Positions 15,351 to 22,188 of a stretch of DNA of 26,965 nt are shown here, in pieces. Every line of letters starts with the position of its first letter. Positions within the stretch are counted from its first letter, which is position 1. The notes below the pieces were generated by a model. It made no database searches, had not been told where the DNA came from, and saw only the letters and a program-made list of their open reading frames with translations. Position numbers and translations under genes: made by a program. Origin of the DNA: CAYXPG01 sp964564845 (GTDB lineage: Bacteria > Planctomycetota > Phycisphaerae > Sedimentisphaerales > Anaerobacaceae); contig CAZMCN010000011.1 in assembly GCA_964564845.1 (NCBI GenBank), positions 1 through 26,965 on the forward strand, written 5' to 3'.

Positions 15351-15863
15351 TTACAATGTTCTTTTGTACTTTCTTTTCAACAGGGTCACAGCCGTTGCCG
15401 CTATTGCCTCGCCGGCGCCTGTTGGGCCGAGCCCTTCGCTGGTTTTGGCCTTTACGTTCACCGCAGTAAAATCAATCCCTAAAAGACTTGCAATACATCT
15501 TTTTATTTGCCCTTTCACCGGCTCTAATCTGGGCTGCTCGATATGTATTGTCAAATCGACATTGACGACTACCCAGCGTTTTTCTTCCAGCATATCCTTT
15601 ACATCAAGCAGCAGTCCCTTGCTGTCTGCGTCCTTGAACTTCTGGTCCGTATCCGGGAATAACGTTCCTATATCGCCCATTCCGGCCGCTCCCAGCAGGG
15701 CGTCGATAATTGCATGAAGGACCACGTCACCGTCGCTGTGGCCGATAAGGCCGGCAGGGAATGGAACAAGCACACCGCCGAGGATAAGTTTTCTGCCTTC
15801 GACTACCCTGTGGATGTCGGTTCCGATTCCCGTGCGGTATTCGTGGTCATGCTCTTCAATCAC
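15351..15863 (-). CDS. ispF: 2-C-methyl-D-erythritol 2,4-cyclodiphosphate synthase
   Basis: 170 aa from GTG 15863. The frame is open further upstream into hisB, but family homology starts at YRTGIGTDIHRV. GTG 15863 has AAGGGG 5-6 bases upstream and overlaps the hisB stop as GTGA, so I chose it. Metal ligands D16, H18 (GTDIHRV) and H50 (GHSDGDVVLH) are present, as are GDIGTLFPDTD and the C-terminal KAKTSEGLGPTGAGEAIAA loop. It forms the cyclic diphosphate of the MEP isoprenoid pathway as a trimer in the cytosol. Confidence 0.95.
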   Translation of the reverse strand: MIEEHDHEYRTGIGTDIHRVVEGRKLILGGVLVPFPAGLIGHSDGDVVLHAIIDALLGAAGMGDIGTLFPDTDQKFKDADSKGLLLDVKDMLEEKRWVVVNVDLTIHIEQPRLEPVKGQIKRCIASLLGIDFTAVNVKAKTSEGLGPTGAGEAIAATAVTLLKRKYKRTL

Positions 15864-16444
15864 AATATCCCCTTTGTGCTGGGCACATCCGTGCCGGTAA
15901 CCTTCACGGCGGCGGCAAGCGCCTGGCTCAGCCCCTTGAAAATCGCTTCGGCAATGTGATGACTGTTGCTGCCGTAAGGGACGTTTACGTGCAGGTTGAA
16001 CTTGCCAGCATTTGAAAAGCTTCGCAGCATCTCTTCCAGGCACTCAACGTCGAAATCGCCTATTTTATCGGTGCGGTAGTCAACATTATAGACACAACTG
16101 CTCCTGCCTGATAAATCCACGGAGACATTGGCCAGTGCGTCTTCCATCGGCACGGAACTATGTCCGTAGCGTGCGATACCCTTTTTATCGCCGAGGGCGC
16201 TGAGGAGACATTCGCCAAGGCATATCGCTATATCTTCGACGGTATGATGCGCATCGACATTCAAGTCGCCTTTGGCGTGGAGCACCAAGTCGATTTTGCC
16301 GTGCTTGCTCAGGTGGCAGAGCATATGGTCAAGAAAGCCGATGCCTGTATCGATTTCATATTTGCCGACTCCGTCCAGATTAAGCTGGACCGTAACGTCG
16401 GTCTCTTTTGTCTGTCGGTGAGTTGCAGCCGTTCTCTCTTTCAT
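15860..16444 (-). CDS. hisB: Imidazoleglycerol-phosphate dehydratase
   Basis: 194 aa, single-function IGPD (no phosphatase domain). Metal-binding signatures: DHMLCHLSKHG (39-49, H40 and H44), DAHHTVEDIAICLGE (64-78, H66, H67, E70) and SHHIAEAIFKGLSQAL (161-176, H162, H163, E166). It catalyses the sixth step of histidine synthesis, giving imidazole-acetol phosphate, the substrate of HisC encoded 11 bases upstream. AAGGAA precedes ATG 16444. Confidence 0.96.
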   Translation of the reverse strand: MKERTAATHRQTKETDVTVQLNLDGVGKYEIDTGIGFLDHMLCHLSKHGKIDLVLHAKGDLNVDAHHTVEDIAICLGECLLSALGDKKGIARYGHSSVPMEDALANVSVDLSGRSSCVYNVDYRTDKIGDFDVECLEEMLRSFSNAGKFNLHVNVPYGSNSHHIAEAIFKGLSQALAAAVKVTGTDVPSTKGIL

Positions 16445-16455
16445 AACAAATTCCT

Positions 16456-17502
16456 TTATCCTGATACAATCTGCTGTAAAGCAGAGAGCAGTTTATCGTT
16501 TTGCTCTTTCGTACCAACGGTTATTCTTAACTTATTACTCAATCCCGGCAAATCAAAGTATCTTACATAAATGTTTCGCTGCACTAATTTATCATAAATA
16601 TCAGATGCTTTATAGTTTTTGTTTTCGGCCAGGACAAAATTTGCGAAGCTGTCAGGCACTTCGAACCCTGATTGTCGCAGTTTGCCGGTCAGTTTTTTAC
16701 GCTCTTTCTTTACTTTTTCGCTTATTTGGTTGAAATACTTCTGGTCTTTTATCGCCGCCGTTGCCGCTGCGATAGCGACGGCATCGACGTTGTAGGAATC
16801 CTTGACTTTCATCAGGCCTTCAATTAAATCTGCATTAGCTATTGCATATCCGAATCGCAGACCGGCCAGCGAATAACCTTTGCTCATTGAGCGAAGTATG
16901 ATTACATTATCAAGCTCTTTAGCCAAAGCGGTGCAGTTCTCTTCGGCAAAATCCACGTATGCCTCGTCAATCAACAATACCCCGCTCAATTCATCCGCTA
17001 ACGAAGCCAGTTCATCAGCGCTTATGAAACTTCCGTTCGGTGCGTTCGGATTGCATACTATAGTCAGGCTCGCACCGGTTCGGGCAAGTTTGGCCGGCAG
17101 ATTAAACTCGGCATCGAACGGCACCTCGAGCGCCCTGCAGTTCTGCAGATTGGCCAGCACCGGATAGAGCGAATAAGTCGGTACCGGATATGCGACGGGG
17201 CGATTTTCATCACAAAATGCGCGGAAAGCCATATTCAGCAAATCGTCTCCGCCGTTACAGCAGATAATATTCTCCGGCTGTACTGCGTTGACCTTTGCCG
17301 CCGCCCGGCGAAACGTATTACCAATCGGGTCCGGGTATCGGCGAAGCAGCTCCGGGCCGATTTGGGCCAGAACCTTTAGTACCTTTGGCGAAGGTGGGTA
17401 AGGGTTCTCATTGGTATTTAGCTTTACGACATCGGTCTCTTCTGGCTGAAAACCCGGCTCATAGCCCTTGGCCCTTTCGATATTTTCCCGAAAATAGTTC
17501 AT
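16456..17502 (-). CDS. hisC: Histidinol-phosphate aminotransferase
   Basis: 348 aa, normal length. Class II aminotransferase fold: KLNTNENPYPPSP (27-39), YPDPIG (56-61), CCNGGDDLL (81-89), NPNAPNG (151-157), LIDEAYVDF (177-185), and PLP lysine K208 in SMSKGYSLAGLRFGYAIA. It uses PLP to convert imidazole-acetol phosphate to histidinol phosphate. MNYFRENIERAKGYEPG is a normal family N-terminus, so the start ATG 17502 is right even though no Shine-Dalgarno exists. The sequence directly upstream is a tandem heptamer array that includes the start codon's first bases. Confidence 0.96.
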   Translation of the reverse strand: MNYFRENIERAKGYEPGFQPEETDVVKLNTNENPYPPSPKVLKVLAQIGPELLRRYPDPIGNTFRRAAAKVNAVQPENIICCNGGDDLLNMAFRAFCDENRPVAYPVPTYSLYPVLANLQNCRALEVPFDAEFNLPAKLARTGASLTIVCNPNAPNGSFISADELASLADELSGVLLIDEAYVDFAEENCTALAKELDNVIILRSMSKGYSLAGLRFGYAIANADLIEGLMKVKDSYNVDAVAIAAATAAIKDQKYFNQISEKVKKERKKLTGKLRQSGFEVPDSFANFVLAENKNYKASDIYDKLVQRNIYVRYFDLPGLSNKLRITVGTKEQNDKLLSALQQIVSG

Positions 17503-17592
17503 AGTTCGTAGTTCATAGTTCGTAGTTCGTAGTTCATTGTTCGTAGTTCATTGTTCGTAGTTCGTAGTTCATTGTTCGTAGTTCGTAGTTTC
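17495..17592. repeat. Heptanucleotide tandem array abutting hisC start
   Basis: Thirteen full 7-base units in phase from 17495 to 17585 plus a partial one: TAGTTCA, TAGTTCG and TTGTTCG variants. In the hisC sense they read CTACGAA, CTATGAA and CAATGAA. The hisC ATG lies across the first two units. Heptanucleotide arrays of this type are known as STRR repeats in filamentous cyanobacteria; I know of no assigned role here. Confidence 0.8.
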
Positions 17593-17620
17593 CGCCTTCG
17601 CCAAGGCTACGGCGGACAGG
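17591..17620. repeat. TCCGCC...GGCGGA hairpin repeat
   Basis: TCCGCC (17591-17596) and GGCGGA (17611-17616) flank CTTCGCCAAGGCTAC-type sequence, a dispersed intergenic motif I recall from many uncultured bacterial genomes. A further TCCGCCGGGGCGGA palindrome follows at about 17635-17649. Confidence 0.45.
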
Positions 17621-17690
17621 CATAGTTCATCGTTTCCGCCGGGGCGGATTTGTCGTGCGTATCACATTATGCGTAAAAGAATATCATCGC

Positions 17691-17725
17691 CTATCCGCTA
17701 AACGCTCTACGCTATACGCTATTTC
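17691..17725. repeat. Second heptanucleotide array, CTA-N4 type
   Basis: Five in-phase plus-strand units: CTATCCG, CTAAACG, CTCTACG, CTATACG, CTATTTC. It has the same period and CTA head as the arrays at 11505, 12646 and 17495, but with different filling bases. Confidence 0.6.
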
Positions 17726-17848
17726 CTCCAGATTATACGGATATTCTGTCAGAAGTGAAAGAGAAGATTCTATGATTTTCCTGCTGCGGGATGTTAAGCG
17801 AATTATTCCAGCTTGTCTGTGAACAAATTTCAGTGTCCACAATACGAA

Positions 17849-18694
17849 TTATTTTTTGCAGTAATCTATTAGTCGTGCGATTTCGTTACGCAGGTCTTTG
17901 CGGTGGACAATCATATCGACAAAGCCGTGTTCAACCATAAATTCAGCCGTTTGAAAGCCTTGCGGCAATTCGACCTTTATCGTCTCTTCAATAGTGCGGC
18001 GCCCCGCAAAGCCAATCATCGCGCCCGGCTCAGCAATGGTAACATCACCTAACATTGCAAAGCTCGCCGTAACACCGCCGGTGGTTGGGTCTGTCAATAC
18101 CGCAATGAAAAGTCCTCCGGCTTCATCGAGCTTCGCCAGTGCCGCCGAAGTCTTGGCCATCTGCCCCAAAGAGACCACTCCCTCGTGCATCCTTGCTCCG
18201 CCTGAGCAGCAAACCACCACCAAAGGCAGCTTTTCCCTCATCGCTTTTTCGACAGCGGCGCAGAGTTTTTCACCGACCACAGCGCCCATAGAGCCCATAA
18301 GGAAACTGGAATCCATCACGCCCAGTACAACCCCCCTGCCCTTGATAAAGGCCTTGCCGATTCGTATGGCCTCTTTTGCGCCGCTTTTTTTCTCATCGGC
18401 CTTTATACGCTGCTTATAGGTTGTCCCTCTGAACTTAAATTCCAGCGGGTCACTGGTAGTCAAATCGCCCAGCTCCTCCTGAAAGGAGTCTTCGTCAACC
18501 AGAGACTTAATTCGCATCGCTGCGTCGATACGAAAATGATGATTGCATTCCGGGCAGACATCGAGGTTCTTCTCAACCGCGCTTTTATAGAGCATATGTT
18601 CACAGGCTGGACATCTCGTCCACAGCCCTTCGGGCATCTCTTTTCTCGGCTTTAGTGAAAAACCGTTCCATTTAAGTTTCGTTTTTTTACCCAT
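17849..18694 (-). CDS. accD: Acetyl-CoA carboxylase carboxyltransferase subunit beta
   Basis: 281 aa, normal length. The N-terminal zinc ribbon has C28, C31, C47 and C50 (CPAC...CPEC). The crotonase-like core includes FIKGRGVVLGVMDSSFLMGSMGAVVGEK, VVVCCSGGARMHEGVVSLGQMAKT and DPTTGGVTASFAMLGDVTIAEPGAMIGFAGRRTIEET. With AccA it transfers the carboxyl group from biotin to acetyl-CoA in fatty acid synthesis. accA is not in the window. It lies 60 bases downstream of rpe in the same run. Confidence 0.97.
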   Translation of the reverse strand: MGKKTKLKWNGFSLKPRKEMPEGLWTRCPACEHMLYKSAVEKNLDVCPECNHHFRIDAAMRIKSLVDEDSFQEELGDLTTSDPLEFKFRGTTYKQRIKADEKKSGAKEAIRIGKAFIKGRGVVLGVMDSSFLMGSMGAVVGEKLCAAVEKAMREKLPLVVVCCSGGARMHEGVVSLGQMAKTSAALAKLDEAGGLFIAVLTDPTTGGVTASFAMLGDVTIAEPGAMIGFAGRRTIEETIKVELPQGFQTAEFMVEHGFVDMIVHRKDLRNEIARLIDYCKK

Positions 18695-18754
18695 ATCTCT
18701 ACCACCTCACGCCAGACGGGATTCTACCAAATTTGGGCTGTTTTGGCTATAAAA

Positions 18755-19420
18755 TTATTTCGCAGCCTCCCGGATAGCGTTTATTGCGGCAAGGCGGTCT
18801 GGTTTTGAGAATATCGCATTTCCTGCAACAAGGGTATCGGCCCCATAGCCGACCACTATTGTTGTTTTTTGCGGGTCAATTCCGCCATCGACCTCTACTC
18901 TGATGTCAGGGCCGACAATTTTTCTCACTTGTGCGATTTTTTTAGCCGCTTCCGGTATGAACTGCTGTCCGCCAAAACCCGGCTCGACCGTCATCACCAG
19001 AACCATATCGCAGAGCGGCGCAATCGCTTCTATTTGATCGGCAGGTGCCGGCGGATTCAGACTTACTCCGGCACTGACCCCCAGCTCGTGCAGTCTGTCG
19101 ATAAGCCTGGCCGGCTCGTCGGTTGCTTCAATGTGAAATGTTATATGGTTAGCGCCTGCCTCGACAAAATGCTTGGCATATTTTGCCGGCTCACTTATCA
19201 TCAGATGGCAGTCGAAAAAAAGCCTGCTGCACGCACGAAGCTTGGCGACCACCGGCGGGCCGAAAGTGATATTCGGCACAAAGTGACCGTCCATAACATC
19301 AAGGTGGACCATTTTCACACCAGCCGACTCGATTTCAGCTATCTCATCGGCCAACCTGGCAAAATCGGCACTTAGTATTGACGGGACTACTTCAATTGTC
19401 CCTGCTTTGGGCAGCTGCAT
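18755..19420 (-). CDS. rpe: Ribulose-phosphate 3-epimerase
   Basis: 221 aa TIM barrel of usual length. PSILSADFARL (13-23), VHLDVMDGHFVPNITFGP (38-55), CHLMI (71-75), TVEPGFGGQ (144-152) and VEVDGGI (175-181) are all present. Predicted metal ligands are H39, D41, H72 and D178, with D41 and D178 as acid/base pair. It interconverts ribulose 5-phosphate and xylulose 5-phosphate. It starts 23 bases after pgk. Confidence 0.97.
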   Translation of the reverse strand: MQLPKAGTIEVVPSILSADFARLADEIAEIESAGVKMVHLDVMDGHFVPNITFGPPVVAKLRACSRLFFDCHLMISEPAKYAKHFVEAGANHITFHIEATDEPARLIDRLHELGVSAGVSLNPPAPADQIEAIAPLCDMVLVMTVEPGFGGQQFIPEAAKKIAQVRKIVGPDIRVEVDGGIDPQKTTIVVGYGADTLVAGNAIFSKPDRLAAINAIREAAK

Positions 19421-19443
19421 TTGTATTGACCATATGCTGGATA

Positions 19444-20682
19444 TTATTTTTCGTCGAGTATTTCAAGGCACAGAAACTTTTTTCCTTCCAGAAATTCAAG
19501 CGATGCTCCGCCTCCGGTGGAAATATGACTTATTCTATCCTCCATACCGAGCTTTTTGACGGCGCTGGCGCTGTCACCACCTCCTATTACACTGCGGGCG
19601 CCTTTTTCTGTGGCGTCTGCTACAGCCAGAGCTATTGCCTTTGTTCCTTCGTCGAAAGGCGGCTGTTCAAAAACACCCATCGGGCCGTTCCAGATTATTG
19701 TCTTTGCCCCGGTAATCTTTTCTGAGAACAGCTTTCTCGTTTCAGGCCCAATGTCAACACCTTCCCAGCCGGCATCGATATTACCGCTGACTATTTTGTT
19801 CTCGACCCCTGCTTTGATTTGGGGGGCAATCACCGTATCTGTCGGCAGGAGCATTTCGCAGCCGGCCTGCCTGGCGTGCTCAAGCAGCTCTGTCGCTTTA
19901 TCAAGAAAATCATCCTCACACAGACTCTTGCCGATTAGCTTGCCCTCGGCCTTGAAAAACGTATATGCCATTGCACCGCCTATCAGCAAAATATCAACCT
20001 TATTGAAAAGATTCTCAATCACGCCTATCTTGTCCGACACTTTTGCGCCGCCAAGAATCGCCACGAAAGGTTTCTCAGGATTGCTGACCGTCTTACCGAG
20101 AAACTTCAATTCCTTTTCTATCAGAAAACCGATGACCCTGTTTTTGCCTTCCATAACCGCCGGCACAGTGTACATTGAAGCGTTGTCCCTGTGGGCGGTG
20201 CCGAAGGCATCATCTACATAAACATCAGCCATATCGGCAAGTTCCTTTGCGAAATTGTCTTTGGCCTGGCGAAGCTGGGCGTCTTTCTTTGCGGCCTTAT
20301 CTTTTATGGTCTCTTCCTTGTGGAATCGCAGGTTCTCAAGCAGCATACAGTCGCCGCTTTTAAGTGTTTTGGCTTTTGCCTTTGTCTCGGCGCCGATACA
20401 GTCTTTAGCGAAAATAACTTCCTTGCCCAGCAATTGTGATAGTCTGGCGGCCACCGGGGCCAAAGACATCTTTTCGTTTTTTTCACCGCTCGGCCTGCCA
20501 AGATGACTCATCAAAATCAATGCCCCACCCCTGCCGAGTATATGCTTTATCGTGGGCAGCGCCTTGACGATGCGGTCGTCGCTGGTAATATTGCAGTCAT
20601 CGTCGAGCGGCACATTAAAGTCGCACCGCATCAGAACGCGCCTGCCGCCAACATCAATATCCGCAACGGTTTTTTTAGCCAT
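19444..20682 (-). CDS. pgk: Phosphoglycerate kinase
   Basis: 412 aa, slightly longer than the usual 390-400. N-domain RCDFNVPLDDD and LMSHLGRPSGEKNEKMSL (3-phosphoglycerate side), the DDAFGTAHRDNAS hinge region, FVAILGGAKVSDKIGVIENL, WNGPMGVFEQPPFDEGT and VIGGGDSASAVKKLG (nucleotide side) are complete. It makes ATP from 1,3-bisphosphoglycerate in the cytosol. It follows gap by 85 bases, the common gap-pgk order. Confidence 0.98.
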   Translation of the reverse strand: MAKKTVADIDVGGRRVLMRCDFNVPLDDDCNITSDDRIVKALPTIKHILGRGGALILMSHLGRPSGEKNEKMSLAPVAARLSQLLGKEVIFAKDCIGAETKAKAKTLKSGDCMLLENLRFHKEETIKDKAAKKDAQLRQAKDNFAKELADMADVYVDDAFGTAHRDNASMYTVPAVMEGKNRVIGFLIEKELKFLGKTVSNPEKPFVAILGGAKVSDKIGVIENLFNKVDILLIGGAMAYTFFKAEGKLIGKSLCEDDFLDKATELLEHARQAGCEMLLPTDTVIAPQIKAGVENKIVSGNIDAGWEGVDIGPETRKLFSEKITGAKTIIWNGPMGVFEQPPFDEGTKAIALAVADATEKGARSVIGGGDSASAVKKLGMEDRISHISTGGGASLEFLEGKKFLCLEILDEK

Positions 20683-20767
20683 CTCTTATTTACCCCAACA
20701 AAATTCTTTTTACGATTAAATATTTTCTGCGTCTTTTCGCGGCTGGTATTCTTTGTGCAGGTTGTTT

Positions 20768-21781
20768 TCACGGTGCAGCTATTTTTTTCATAATATCAAC
20801 AGTACGCATCGAATAAGCCCACTCATTGTCATACCAGCTCAACACCTTGACCATCCTTCCGTTTACCACTGTGCAGAGCGAATCGAAAATGCTTGAAGCG
20901 GGGTTCATTATGATGTCACTGCTGACTATCGGCTCATCGCAGTATTGCAGGATGCCCTTCATCGGTCCATCAGCCGCCGCTTTCATCGCTGCGTTGACAT
21001 CATCGACTGTAACGTCTTTCTTTGACTCGAAAACCAAATCAACGAGACTGCCGCAGAGAACCGGCACCCTGATAGCCATACCGGCGAGCTTGCCGTCGAG
21101 CTGTGGGATGACTTTACCTATTGCCTTTGCCGCGCCTGTGGTTGTGGGGATAATGTTCGCTGCACCGGCTCGACCGCGACGAAGGTCTTTATGGCTCTTG
21201 TCGATAATCATCTGGTCTCCGGTATAAGCATGTATGGTCGTCATAAGCCCTCGTTCAATGCCGATTGCATCGTTAAGCGCCTTTGCCAATGGCGCAAGGC
21301 AGTTGGTCGTACAGCTTGCGTTCGAGATACATTTGGCCTCCCTGGTCAGCGTCTCATCGTTAACGCCCATAACGATTGTTGCATCGATATCGTCTTTTGC
21401 CGGGACGCTGAGAACGACTTTTTCGGCGCCGGCGGTGAGATGGTCTGCGTAACCGCCCTTTGCGGATTCAGCGGTGCGGTAGATGCCCGTCGATTCCAAA
21501 ACTATCTGAACGCCCAAATCTTTCCAGGGCAGCTCCGTCAGTTTGCTGACGGCCAAAGCCTTGACAACTTTGCCGTTAATCAGAAGTTCGTCATCTCTGG
21601 CCTTTACCGGAACGCCCCATTTGCCCATCACAGTGTCGTATTTAAGCTGATGTGCCCTGCAGGCGGCATCGGCCCGGCTGTTGACCGCCACCAGTTCCAA
21701 ACCGGTATTTCCCTCCATAATAATTCTCGCAACAGCCCTGCCGATTCGGCCAAAACCGTTAATCGCAACCTTCGTCGCCAT
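20768..21781 (-). CDS. gap: Glyceraldehyde-3-phosphate dehydrogenase, type I
   Basis: 337 aa. Rossmann motif GFGRIGR (9-15), catalytic C157 in SNASCTTNCLAPL (153-165), the downstream TTIHAYTGDQ histidine and the C-terminal WYDNEWAYSMR are present. The cofactor loop reads AVNSRADAACRAHQLKYD, so the Asp of the usual ND motif that favours NAD is Ser. This may relax specificity toward NADP, which is inference. AAAGGAGA lies 6 bases before ATG 21781. It is the first gene of the eleven-gene run and has its own promoter. Confidence 0.98.
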   Translation of the reverse strand: MATKVAINGFGRIGRAVARIIMEGNTGLELVAVNSRADAACRAHQLKYDTVMGKWGVPVKARDDELLINGKVVKALAVSKLTELPWKDLGVQIVLESTGIYRTAESAKGGYADHLTAGAEKVVLSVPAKDDIDATIVMGVNDETLTREAKCISNASCTTNCLAPLAKALNDAIGIERGLMTTIHAYTGDQMIIDKSHKDLRRGRAGAANIIPTTTGAAKAIGKVIPQLDGKLAGMAIRVPVLCGSLVDLVFESKKDVTVDDVNAAMKAAADGPMKGILQYCDEPIVSSDIIMNPASSIFDSLCTVVNGRMVKVLSWYDNEWAYSMRTVDIMKKIAAP

Positions 21782-21847
21782 CGTAAGTCTCCTTTCACAA
21801 TCCCGTAAATAATGGTTCGGATGACATTATTGTTAAAATACTACAGC

Positions 21848-21876
21848 ACTTTATTTATAACTGGAGCATCTGTCAA
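21848..21876 (-). promoter_or_regulatory. Sigma70-like promoter of gap
   Basis: On the minus strand a perfect TTGACA (21876-21871) is followed after 17 bases by TAAAGT (21853-21848). The expected start near 21841 gives a leader of about 60 bases before the gap ATG. Confidence 0.6.
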
Positions 21877-21950
21877 GCCTTTATTACGCTCAATCCAGCC
21901 AATTGCCCGAAAAGCCTGCTTTGAAGCGGGAAAAATACTTGACAATTTTC

Positions 21951-21979
21951 TTGATTTCACGGGCTTTATTCGATATAAT
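21951..21979 (+). promoter_or_regulatory. Candidate promoter of the peptidase-dockerin gene
   Basis: TTGATT (21951-21956), a 17-base spacer and a perfect TATAAT (21974-21979). It points to the peptidase gene and implies a leader of about 200 bases. A second candidate closer to the gene was not evident. Confidence 0.45.
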
Positions 21980-22188
21980 AGCTTTTCAGCAGAAATTATG
22001 GGAAAGATAGGGGAGAGTTTTTCTCGAAAGGAATCTGTTTTAATATAGGCTAACCCACCTGTCCCGGCATATTTCATATATCGTTTTTATTTCACATCCT
22101 TGATTTGGAGGTGGCGTGCGAGAAATAACAATTCAACTTTTATATCGTTTGTTGTGCGTTGGTAATAATAAAATGAAGGAGGAATATT

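Larger units (their letters stand above)
17503..17848. other. Repeat-filled accD-hisC intergenic region
   Basis: 346 bases with no gene. They hold the 13-unit heptamer array, two GC-rich hairpins and the second heptamer array. The part nearest accD (17726-17848) shows no recognised motif and no clear terminator. Confidence 0.7.
21782..22188. other. Divergent regulatory region between gap and the peptidase gene
   Basis: 407 bases holding the two oppositely directed promoters. The leader region 21990-22170 includes several short open frames, one opened by GTG 22116 with GGAGG 4 bases before it, which runs out of frame into the peptidase gene. No riboswitch fold was recognised. Confidence 0.5.

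Noticed and set aside
15864..16043. N-terminal extension of IspF in the open frame upstream of GTG 15863
   Set aside because: It overlaps hisB and has low-complexity Arg/Gln text unlike the family; the GTG with AAGGGG is the better start.
17495..17592. CRISPR array
   Set aside because: The repeat unit is 7 bases with no spacers and no cas genes nearby.
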